Positions 39,012-46,096 of a DNA stretch of 57,195 nt are shown here, one piece after another; position 1 is the first letter of the stretch, and every line of letters begins with the position of its first letter. Location of the stretch: assembly GCA_013287605.1 (NCBI GenBank), contig JABDDM010000008.1, positions 2,307 through 59,501 of the forward strand. The letters are read 5' to 3'. A program made the position numbers and the translations under genes. The notes under the pieces were generated by a model that was not told the origin of the DNA, searched no databases, and worked only from the letters and a program-made list of their open reading frames with translations. The DNA is from Ignavibacteria bacterium (lineage in GTDB: Bacteria > Bacteroidota > Ignavibacteria > Palsa-1295).

Positions 39012-39438
39012 ATGAACGTACAGGGACAAATCAAAGAGTATATTACTAGCCAACCTGAACCAAAACGCAGCGACATGCAAGAGTTGCACCGCATCATTCT
39101 GGAATTCATGCCGGCATGTAAATTATGGTTCTTGGATGGCAAAAACAGTGAAAATAAAACGGTTTCTAATCCTAATATAGGATATGGACTTCAAACCATA
39201 AAATATGCTGATGGAAAAAACCAGAGAGTTTTATCAAATTGGTCTCAGTGCAAACCAAACCGGAATCTCTGTCTATATCCTTGGTATCAATGATAAGACA
39301 TACTTGGCAAAAACGTATGGAAAAAAAATAGGCAAGGCAAGCGTGACCGGGTATTGTATTAAGTTCAAAACTCTAAAAGATATAAACATTGAAGTACTTG
39401 AAGCTGCAATACGATATAGAGTTGAACAAGAACCGTAA
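39012..39438 (+). pseudogene. DUF1801 (YdhG-like) protein, frameshifted
   Basis: Two overlapping frames (39012-39293 and 39205-39438) together make one DUF1801 protein of about 140 residues. MNVQGQIKEYITSQPEPKRSDMQELHRIILEFMP ... YGLQTIKYADGK continues in the +2 frame as TREFYQIGLSANQTGISVYILG ... IKFKTLKDINIEVLEAAIRY. The shift falls in a run of six A at 39215-39220; five A would restore the frame. It could be a slippage mutation, a sequencing error or programmed slippage. The family is small and of unknown function, common in mobile gene blocks. Confidence 0.75.
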
Positions 39439-39543
39439 TTTGCCGTGCAAACGTTGAACTGTCGGGCTGCGCCAGGAGAAGACTTAAGGAGAATAATTTC
39501 ATTAAACACCGCAAAACAATCTTATGAACGAAAGAGACTGAAC

Positions 39544-40122
39544 ATGAGAAGAATAATCGTTTTATCAATGATCACATTAGACGGAGTAATGCAGGAGGAT
39601 GAATCAGGCGGATTCAAATATCGCGGCTGGACTGCACCCTATCGTGACGAAATTGGCGGCAAGGCAGTACAAAAGGAGCTGATGAAGCCTGCTGATTATC
39701 TGCTGGGGAGAAAAACGTTTGAGATCTGGGCCGGCTACTGGCCAGAACATGCAGACTTTTGGCCGGGTATCAATGAGGGGACAAAATACGTCATGTCCAA
39801 CACCATTGATAAATCAGACTGGAAAAACACCGTTTTCATCAAAAGTTTGGGAGATATCGAAAAGCTCATAAATTCAGAAGGTGCTGACATTCAGGTTTGG
39901 GGCGGCAGTAAACTTATTCAGCTCTTACTTAAGAACGATCTGGTGGATGAACTTCGCCTCAAAATTTACCCCTTGACTCTAGGCGAAGGAAAAAAGTTGT
40001 TTGACGGTGGTCAGGGTCCGGCAGCATTTACTTTAACAGAGAGTCTTGTTACAACAACCGGGGTGATTTTTGCAAGTTACAAACGAGCCGGAGAAGTCAA
40101 GACAGGTACGGTTGGAGCTTAA
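39544..40122 (+). CDS. RibD C-terminal/DHFR-like family protein 2
   Basis: Start at ATG 39544 (MRRIIVLSMITLDGVMQ), not the track's 39445; 192 residues. Family blocks: SMITLDGVMQEDES, DYLLGRKTFEIWAGYWP, IQVWGGSKLIQLLLKNDLVDELRLKIYPLTLGEGKKLF. It is a homodimeric NADPH-binding fold related to the RibD reductase domain, substrate unknown. Only about 100 bp follow the broken DUF1801 gene. The stop lies just before GGCGCTAACAAAAAGGCCGACG, which looks like the left part of an integron attC site. Confidence 0.87.
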   Translation: MRRIIVLSMITLDGVMQEDESGGFKYRGWTAPYRDEIGGKAVQKELMKPADYLLGRKTFEIWAGYWPEHADFWPGINEGTKYVMSNTIDKSDWKNTVFIKSLGDIEKLINSEGADIQVWGGSKLIQLLLKNDLVDELRLKIYPLTLGEGKKLFDGGQGPAAFTLTESLVTTTGVIFASYKRAGEVKTGTVGA

Positions 40123-40381
40123 GAGGCGCTAACAAAAAGGCCGACGACAGAATCAAGGTTTGCAAAGTGGAGAACGAAGTTTCATCAGAGATTATCCCCA
40201 AGCGTCCCGGAGAGATCATCATCGATCTCTTCGATATCATTAAGATAAAGAGGATCATTCGCCTCCTTCTTCCTCTCCCCGTTTTCGCTTTTAGCTTTTC
40301 GCTTTTAGCTTGCGCGAATGCCCCTCGGGAACACCATTTCCCATTTTCTGTTTTAATATTTATGACAGCATTAGCACAATC
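40123..40381. other. Spacer between two DHFR-like genes, possible attC half-site
   Basis: About 260 bp. At 40127-40150 the sequence GGCGCTAACAAAAAGGCCGACG resembles the 5' half of integron attC sites (core xxxTAAC, then a GxCGACG-type block). The 72-codon ORF at 40167 contains a CTTTTAGCTTTT-type simple repeat and a Leu/Phe-rich stretch ending LLACA; I do not regard it as a gene with confidence. Confidence 0.3.
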
Positions 40382-41020
40382 ATGAGCAAAGTATTCGTAA
40401 ACATCGGACTTAGTCTTGACGGCTACATGGTGCCGGAAGGAATGACAATAGAAAATTGGGATAAACCTGAGTATAAAAACTGGGGAGCTAAGTGGGGGGC
40501 GCTGATGGGCTGGATTTTCAATTTGCAATACTTCCGCGAGAACCTCAAGCTCGGACAAGGCGGAGAGACTGGCCCGGTCAATGACATGCTTAGGAACACC
40601 ACGGAGCGCATCGGCGCCAACATTATGGGTAAGGGAATGTTCGACCTCGGCGAGCGCATGTGGCCAGAGGATGCGCCGTTTCATAATCCGGTATACGTCC
40701 TTACCCATGAGAAGCGCGAACCTTGGGTCCGCCCTGGTGGGACGACGTTTTATTTCATCAATGAGGGACCGAAGCGCGCCATTGAACTGGCTCGGGAGTC
40801 CGCGGGCAGTCGTGATATTCGCATCGCAGGTGGAGCGAACGTGATCCAGCAGTACTTGAGTATGGGTGTGATTGACGAGTTGGAAATCGCCCTGGCACCC
40901 GTTCTGTTCGGCGGCGGGACGCGCCTCTTCGAGAATCTACGCGAGCCCGGCTCGCAATTTCGAATTGACAAGGTCTTTGACGGTCCAGCCGCTACACACC
41001 TACGCTATGTGCGTAAGTGA
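40382..41020 (+). CDS. RibD C-terminal/DHFR-like family protein 3
   Basis: Start at ATG 40382 (MSKVFVNIGLSLDGYMVPEG), giving 212 residues; the track start at 40310 is a TTG in the spacer. Blocks: GANIMGKGMFDLGERMWP, PVYVLTHEKREPWVRPGGTTFYF, DIRIAGGANVIQQYLSMGVIDELEIALAPVLFGGGTRLF. It has the same fold as the two upstream genes but is clearly not a recent duplicate; its GC content is higher. It is the last accessory gene, followed after 34 bp by a remnant of a T9SS tail. Confidence 0.87.
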   Translation: MSKVFVNIGLSLDGYMVPEGMTIENWDKPEYKNWGAKWGALMGWIFNLQYFRENLKLGQGGETGPVNDMLRNTTERIGANIMGKGMFDLGERMWPEDAPFHNPVYVLTHEKREPWVRPGGTTFYFINEGPKRAIELARESAGSRDIRIAGGANVIQQYLSMGVIDELEIALAPVLFGGGTRLFENLREPGSQFRIDKVFDGPAATHLRYVRK

Positions 41021-41021
41021 G

Positions 41022-41052
41022 CGGGCATAACAACCGGTTGCAGTGGACGGTC
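41022..41052 (+). repeat. Possible partial attC site
   Basis: GGGCATAACAACCGGTTGCAGTGGACGGTCC has the look of the left half of an integron attC (imperfect RYYYAAC-like GCATAAC, then a GGTTGCAGxGGACGG block). The matching right half ending GTTRRRY is not visible, because the T9SS remnant begins directly after. I score it low. Confidence 0.3.
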
Positions 41053-41053
41053 C

Positions 41054-41167
41054 GAAGAATCTGCGGGCTTCTGACTTCACTCTCGATCTCTCCAAGCTCG
41101 TTTCGGGCACATATTATATCAGGTTTTCGTCGGCGAATTCGGTGGTGACGAAGAAGGTGATGCGGGA

Positions 41168-41171
<4 letters not shown>
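41054..41171 (+). pseudogene. T9SS paralog remnant (last about 39 codons)
   Basis: KNLRASDFTLDLSKLVSGTYYIRFSSANSVVTKKVMRE followed by TGA. This is the C-terminal end of the same T9SS family as paralogs A-D, joined on its left to unrelated sequence from the accessory block. It has no start. With D at the other end, it brackets the accessory genes, so a copy of the array was cut by insertion or by recombination. Confidence 0.9.
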
Positions 41172-41239
<68 letters not shown>

Positions 41240-41314
41240 GACTAACCTTCCGGCTCAATTTAGGATCCATCCGCAAGGATACCGATCCCCATCGTTCTGC
41301 GATGGGATTGTTTG
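41240..41314 (+). terminator. rRNA trailer/terminator module, copy 4
   Basis: TTTAGGATCCATCCGCAAGGAT hairpin (partly shortened) and ATCCCCATCG-TTCT-GCGATGGGAT with a T run interrupted by G (TTGTTTGTT). A weak intrinsic terminator, related to 30932-31024. Confidence 0.75.
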
Positions 41315-41397
41315 TTCCTCGCGCTGATCAAATGGTCGCTTTAGTGTAACCTTCCGCGAGTTGCCTGGTGTTGAAATCAGGTCAGCGTGAACTTCGA

Positions 41398-42228
41398 ATG
41401 AGAACCTCTCAATTTCCAAATGCCATGAGAGCCTGCACCCCCACATTGTTGGTACTGTTGTTATCGTTTTTCTGGCTGTCTTCTACATCAAACGGACAAA
41501 TTTCGCACACTCCGATTCCCGACAGCGTGCTGATCATGGCGCGGCAATGGGATGTTGCCCATGATTCGCATGACACACGGTCCTTCTCCCGGATCTACTC
41601 GAGCGAGGTTGGATACTATAATCGCACGATAGCTCGCAGAGCAATACTTCACAAGAAGGCGCAATACTTCATGAAGCATCCCGACTACCATCAATCGATA
41701 AGCGATATCACCGTTGACACAGCCGGAGTTGGATTCACTGTGAGGTTTCAGAAGCGAGTTGATGTCAAGGGGAATTCAAACTTCTACCGCTCCTATCTCA
41801 TTATTGATTCTGTGGGAGAAGCTCTCGGTGGCACCTCTGAACAATGGCGTGTTGTCGTTGAGGGAGATGAAAGAACGGACAGCATTCAACTAAGAAATCT
41901 CAAAACCATCAATGTCAATTCATTCCGGTCGTGCGATGATGTTGAGAATGCGATTCTTCGCTCCGCGCCAAAGATTCAGAAAATTCTCGAACCGAGTTTG
42001 ATTATCGACCGCGACGATGATGACAGCTCCGGCGCTCACGTCTATCATTTCTATTTGTACCCTCCTCTGAGCGGGTTTACACGGACATTGGGCTGGTACA
42101 CGTTTAATCCGAAGACGCAGGTCTTAATGGATAACTTTGATGACGGGGCGACGACGACCGAAGGCCATCCAGCCAGAATGGAATATGACCGCTCGCTGCT
42201 CAAGTATCTGAAAAAATTCTGTAAGTGA
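41398..42228 (+). CDS. Secreted protein of unknown function, NTF2-like N-part
   Basis: Start at ATG 41398 (or 41425); a signal peptide with LLVLLLSFFWLSS ends near SNGQ; 276 residues. After it comes a segment QWDVAHDSHDTRSFSRIYSSEVGYYN...ILHKKAQYFMKHPDYHQSISDITV that looks like an NTF2-like/SnoaL-type domain. A Ser/Asp-rich linker (DRDDDDSSGAHVYHFYL) and a C-terminal beta part follow. I do not recognise a named family. It is flanked on both sides by copies of the rRNA terminator module, so it is an isolated transcription unit inside the array. Confidence 0.65.
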   Translation: MRTSQFPNAMRACTPTLLVLLLSFFWLSSTSNGQISHTPIPDSVLIMARQWDVAHDSHDTRSFSRIYSSEVGYYNRTIARRAILHKKAQYFMKHPDYHQSISDITVDTAGVGFTVRFQKRVDVKGNSNFYRSYLIIDSVGEALGGTSEQWRVVVEGDERTDSIQLRNLKTINVNSFRSCDDVENAILRSAPKIQKILEPSLIIDRDDDDSSGAHVYHFYLYPPLSGFTRTLGWYTFNPKTQVLMDNFDDGATTTEGHPARMEYDRSLLKYLKKFCK

Positions 42229-42231
42229 GGC

Positions 42232-42302
42232 CTCGTTTAGGATCCATCCGCAAGGATGACGATCCGAACCGATCCCCATCGCTCTGCGAGAGGGATTTTT
42301 TT
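42232..42302 (+). terminator. rRNA trailer/terminator module, copy 5
   Basis: CTCGTTTAGGATCCATCCGCAAGGATGACGATCCGAACC then GATCCCCATCGCTCTGCGAGAGGGATTTTTTT. The first hairpin is perfect (GCAA loop); the terminator stem has an AG change compared with the 16S copy, but the T run is intact. It begins 4 bp after the stop codon of the preceding gene. Confidence 0.88.
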
Positions 42303-42360
42303 CGTCTCCTTTTTGTCATGGGATAAGCGTCAAGGTGGTTATGCAACCAATCGTCAAGCC

Positions 42361-43116
42361 ATGAAAAAGACGATCCTCATAGTTTCGATTCTTGCAAGTT
42401 TGAGTGCTTGCAAGTTTGAGCCCTCCGTCATTCTAAGAGATTCAGGATTCCCTACGATTGTAGGCGCGCATACAATTGCAGGAGAGATGAGATCATTGTG
42501 CAGCGTGCAGGAAGTCTCGATAGGTGGCAAAGTCGGTTTTATCACTTATAACAACTGGGCTACATTTTACAACCCATCATGGTATGTGGTCTCTGCTGGG
42601 GACGTCCAACTTAATGGAATCTCTTTAAAAAGGGAGAGCAATGCTTATGGGAGCCACAGCAATCCGAGCTTCGGTTCGAGTCATCACTGGCATGTAACCT
42701 CTAATTTATCCGGATCAGTACCCGCGATGGATGACTCGGTCCAGTCACCAAACTTGTTTCACGTGACATATCCGAGGGAGTTGATTGACACAGTTTCCAA
42801 AAGTGCAGGGTTTAATTGCACTTATGGAAATCCTGGTACCGATTCTGTTGCAGTTCTCATTTTCTATGACCCAGATGAGACTTGGAGGCTTGACTCGTCG
42901 ATTCATCACTCAAGCTCCGGGGCGGCGGTGCATACGACGGTGGCAAACACTGGATCGTGTGTTGTCGGTAGTTCTCTTTTAGCCTCCCTTCCAAACTCAG
43001 GGGTTCTTCAAGTGTGGGTCAGAGCATTCCGGAGCAAGAAGCTGCGAGTCTCTGGACGCACCTACAAAATTACTTCGGAATGCGAGGCACAGGTATTTTG
43101 CTTCATAAAGAGTTAA
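42361..43116 (+). CDS. Putative lipoprotein, unknown function
   Basis: The track ORF begins at 42256 inside the repeated terminator; the real start is ATG 42361 (MKKTILIVSILASLSACKFEPS) with a clear lipobox LSAC, giving 251 residues. The mature part is beta-rich, with a conserved-looking NNWATFYNPSWYVVSAGDVQLNG, Ser/His-rich stretches and several cysteines (CSVQ, FNCTYG, GSCVV, ECEAQVFC). I do not recognise a family. It is followed at 14 bp by another terminator-module copy. Confidence 0.65.
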   Translation: MKKTILIVSILASLSACKFEPSVILRDSGFPTIVGAHTIAGEMRSLCSVQEVSIGGKVGFITYNNWATFYNPSWYVVSAGDVQLNGISLKRESNAYGSHSNPSFGSSHHWHVTSNLSGSVPAMDDSVQSPNLFHVTYPRELIDTVSKSAGFNCTYGNPGTDSVAVLIFYDPDETWRLDSSIHHSSSGAAVHTTVANTGSCVVGSSLLASLPNSGVLQVWVRAFRSKKLRVSGRTYKITSECEAQVFCFIKS

Positions 43117-43130
43117 AAGGGGGCATCACG

Positions 43131-43218
43131 ATCTTTCCGTCTCGATGGCGTTTAGGATCCATCCGTAAGGATGACGATCCGAACCGATCCCCATCGCTCT
43201 GCGATGGGGATTTTTTTG
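43131..43218 (+). terminator. rRNA trailer/terminator module, copy 6
   Basis: TCTTTCCGTCTCGATGGCGTTTAG, GGATCCATCC-GTAA-GGATGaCGATCC and ATCCCCATCGC-TCT-GCGATGGGGAT with seven T. It is almost the same as the 16S rRNA master copy (30940-31024) and should terminate efficiently. Confidence 0.92.
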
Positions 43219-43302
43219 TTGCCAATCGTGAATCCTCCAAGTACATTTTGCCTGAAGATGTCGTATGTTAGAAGCCGATTTTTCACCGACCTACCGTACG
43301 TT

Positions 43303-44340
43303 ATGAAATCTCTCATTACACTTTTCTTGTTGCTTATTAGTGTTCCTGCATTTGCACAGATCACCCTCACCAGCGATCAATTCCTGCAGATTGGCACTGC
43401 TCCAAGCGATAGCTACACGAATTCTACCAAGAGCCCACAGTCCCTTATCAATATGACTGGTGCCGATCAAAGCTGGGATTTCAGCGGCTTGGGATTCACC
43501 GTTAAGACTGCCGGTTCGGCCGCTCACATCGCCGTTTACCCGGCTGGAGCGGCAAACGCAAGCTCTTTCCCGACTGCTACGCATGTCTCCATCGACACCG
43601 TTCGCCCTGGATACATCAGCTATTCGTTCTTGCAGATCAACTCAACTGGGATTTATAGCCTGGGTACTTCTCAAGATAGTTTGGGAAGCAAGCGTGTTTC
43701 TTCGACTTAAACCCCTCCGCTTCAAATTTTCGCATTCCCACTTACATATCAAACAACGTGGTCGAGCACTAGTACTTATACTCCTTTAGGGGCAACCGTC
43801 CGGCGTGATGGTCTCGTTGATGGATGGGGCACATTGACCGTGCCTGGAAATCACACGTATCAGTGCCTGAGGGTCAGGACCAAGCAAAAACTCTCGATCA
43901 CCATCGGCACATTTGGGTATTCGTCTACTACGTACACATTCCAATTTTTGACAGCAGGCGTTGCTTCTGCCAGCATCAGTGCCGATTCCAATCAGCAAGC
44001 AACTTTGGCTGGAGCGAGCTTCAGTGTTCCGGCTGGCACAAACACTGGCGTTCAGGGAGTCGCCAGCAACAATTCGATCGATGCGTTCGGAATGCGGCTT
44101 GGTTCGAATCCAGTGAACACCACAACATCTTTGTTCTTCACAATGCCATCTGAAGCAAAGGTTCGCGTTACGCTGATGGATGGTCTGGGAAGAGAGTCAC
44201 GACTGCTCATGAATGGCCTGGCGCATCCTGGTTCGAACAGTCTGACCGTCGATCCAGCGCAGCTTGCGAACGGCGTATACTTCCTTCGCTTGGAATCCAC
44301 CGGCCACGCAGTGATGCAGAAGTTGATTATTGCGCGTTAA
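43303..44340 (+). pseudogene. T9SS sorting-domain protein with one in-frame TAA
   Basis: MKSLITLFLLLISVPAFAQ starts a signal peptide at 43303. The frame runs to TAA at 43708-43710 (GSKRVSST stop TPPLQIFAFPLTYQ), then stays open in the same frame to 44340. The total is about 345 codons, ending in a T9SS type A tail (VRVTLMDGLGRESRLL ... QLANGVYFLRLESTGHAVMQKLIIAR). One base change (for example AAA or CAA to TAA) explains it. The two halves appear as separate ORFs in the track. The N-half alone lacks the export tail; the gene is probably inactive unless read through. Confidence 0.85.
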
Positions 44341-44373
44341 GGTTCTGGTATCTGAAGCATTGAACAAGAATCC

Positions 44374-44598
44374 TTAAAACTTGGCAGCGTATCTGTATCT
44401 GACAGTTCGGCTGATGAACGCTCTCAGTCCACGACCACTGAGGGCCAGCCGTTTCATTGTTTCGATATTCTGCTCGCCAGCACTTTTGCTTGTGTAAAGA
44501 TAAGTAGTACCCTCAATGAATTGAACCTTGATTCCATCATTGAGCAACTCATAGGCAATGACGCCTGAATCTCCACTTAGATTTTTGTAGCGTACCAT
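44374..44598 (-). CDS. Small KTSC-like protein
   Basis: A 74-residue protein from ATG 44598 (MVRYKNLSGDSGVIAYELLNDGIKVQFIEGTTYLYT). It has the single beta-sheet pattern of KTSC-domain proteins (I-x-Y-...-V-x-F-x-x-G-x-x-Y-x-Y), then an amphipathic helix and a basic end (FISRTVRYRYAAKF). Such small domains are often linked with nucleic-acid systems, but function is unknown. It lies 27 bp downstream of the DUF72 gene on the same strand and may be cotranscribed. Confidence 0.6.
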   Translation of the reverse strand: MVRYKNLSGDSGVIAYELLNDGIKVQFIEGTTYLYTSKSAGEQNIETMKRLALSGRGLRAFISRTVRYRYAAKF

Positions 44599-44625
44599 CC
44601 ACAATGGGGAATCAAAAGATTCGAG

Positions 44626-45522
44626 CTACAATCCCAATCTAGGCTCTGTCATCTCAGCGAGTTTCAAATCCAATCCACTCAGCGCCTTCATTCGTTTGAG
44701 AAAGTGATTTGAAAGTTGCGGAGTGAGGTACTTCTCGGGAGTGTGAACGAAGAAGAAAAGCTTCTCGAGACCGTGATCGATCCACGATTTGATCAGCATC
44801 GCCCATTCGTCAAGACGTTCAAAGTCTGTTGGGTGGAGATCGTGCGCATCGAAGCGAATGAAGGCAGAACGCGTCGTAAGGCACTGGTGGAGGACGTCGC
44901 GCCGGCCGGTGACATCCGTAATCACCGTACCAACGTTATGTTCGTGCATGAACGAGAATAAATCGTTTAGCGGCGTGTCACCTGTAAACCAATCGGGGTG
45001 TCGGAGTTCGATGTGAAGTGGTAGCGTAGGATCCCAGCGTTCGATAAAGCCAAGCAATTGGTCGATCCGAGCTGGCGAGAAATATGGAGGAAGTTGAAGA
45101 AAAGCGGTTCCGAGATGGTCACCAAACGCGTGGACGTTTTCGCAAAAAAGCTGAAGCGCCGCTTTGTCCTTGGCAAGGGGAGTTGAGTGACTAATCTGCT
45201 TCGACACCTTCGGACAAAACACAAAACCTTCTACAACCGTATTTGTCCACGCTTCGACAGCTTCACGAGTGGGAACGCCGTAGCCGGTTGCATTGAGTTC
45301 GATCGCGTTGAATTTTGTCGAATAGATCTTTAGAAAGTCCTTGGCTTTGGTGCCTTTTGGATAGATACTGCCGACGAATTTTGGATCTCCCCACACTGGA
45401 CAACCTGCAAAAATGTCCGGCTTCTTCTTCGAGGATTTCCCAAGAACTTTCGCCGTCAACGGGTGGTCCGGCGGGAGTGAGAAACGAACACCGCTGATAT
45501 CCTCCAATCGTCCAAAGTCCAT
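44626..45522 (-). CDS. DUF72 domain-containing protein
   Basis: 298 residues from ATG 45522 (MDFGRLEDISGVRFSLPPDHP). TIM-barrel-like DUF72 (YecE family) features: FAGCPVWGDPKFVGSIYPKGTKAKDFLKIYSTKFNAIELNATGYG, FVFCPKVSKQISH, LPLHIELRHPDWF and FIRFDAHDLHPTD. The family is widespread, and its biochemical role is unsettled. It is divergent from umuDC (130 bp apart), so the two share a promoter region. Confidence 0.9.
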   Translation of the reverse strand: MDFGRLEDISGVRFSLPPDHPLTAKVLGKSSKKKPDIFAGCPVWGDPKFVGSIYPKGTKAKDFLKIYSTKFNAIELNATGYGVPTREAVEAWTNTVVEGFVFCPKVSKQISHSTPLAKDKAALQLFCENVHAFGDHLGTAFLQLPPYFSPARIDQLLGFIERWDPTLPLHIELRHPDWFTGDTPLNDLFSFMHEHNVGTVITDVTGRRDVLHQCLTTRSAFIRFDAHDLHPTDFERLDEWAMLIKSWIDHGLEKLFFFVHTPEKYLTPQLSNHFLKRMKALSGLDLKLAEMTEPRLGL

Positions 45523-45652
45523 AGGCGTCAAAAATACTCGTTGGTCTTACAAAGCTACGATAGCCAAGACTACCCTTGCTCCCTTCGCACCAAGCCATGA
45601 AAATCTTTGTACATTCATAGGTAGCTTTATGGGCACCTTTTCTATAAGTTAT

Positions 45653-46096
45653 ATGGACAATCTGGAAAGTAGAAAAACGCCTTCACGAATGCTGGGAAGA
45701 TCGCGGGAAGAAATGCCCGATCCAATCGCCTTCACGAGCCTTCCGATCTCCACGAGTGCGCTGGTGAGTCCGGGCCTCGATATGAATGAGTACCTTATCC
45801 GGCACCCCGCAGCAACCTTTTGCTTTCGGATGGAAGGGAATGCGATGATGAGAGCAGGCGTGCTATCGGGGGATATCCTTATTGTTGACCGTACGTTGAC
45901 TCCTGTGAACGGTGATATCATTGTCGCAATCGTTGACGGAGAATTCGTCGTACGACGACTCTGCATTCGTCCAGAGTATATGTTGGAGACGGATGGATTC
46001 CAAAAACCCCAGAAGGTCCAGGACCTGAGTGATTTCGAACTTTGGGGAGTGGTGACGTACGTGATCCATGCGGTAGTTAATAGCACTCGGGAATGA
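45653..46096 (+). CDS. umuD: UmuD-like protein lacking the Ser/Lys catalytic dyad
   Basis: 147 residues from ATG 45653 (45629 possible). It aligns with the S24-family UmuD of E. coli over its length: DMNEYLIRHPAATFCFRMEGNAMMRAGVLSGDILIVDRTLTPVNGDIIVAIVDGEFVVRRL. The position of the nucleophile Ser60 (GDSM) is Ala64 (GNAM), and Lys97 (VKK) is Arg101 (VRR). The cleavage pair Cys24-Gly25 is Ile-Ala (PIAF). Codons GCG and CGA/CGC-type confirm the residues. Self-cleavage to UmuD' therefore looks impossible. It overlaps umuC by 4 bp and should still partner a Y-family polymerase, perhaps constitutively. Confidence 0.85.
   Translation: MDNLESRKTPSRMLGRSREEMPDPIAFTSLPISTSALVSPGLDMNEYLIRHPAATFCFRMEGNAMMRAGVLSGDILIVDRTLTPVNGDIIVAIVDGEFVVRRLCIRPEYMLETDGFQKPQKVQDLSDFELWGVVTYVIHAVVNSTRE

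Noticed and set aside
36729-41053. Insertion sequence or prophage as carrier of the accessory genes
   Set aside because: No transposase, integrase, terminal inverted repeats or phage genes are visible in or next to the block.
45560-45652. LexA-type operator before umuDC (TTTGTACATT-like stretch near 45606)
   Set aside because: It does not match the E. coli or Gram-positive SOS box well, and I do not know the LexA motif of this lineage.
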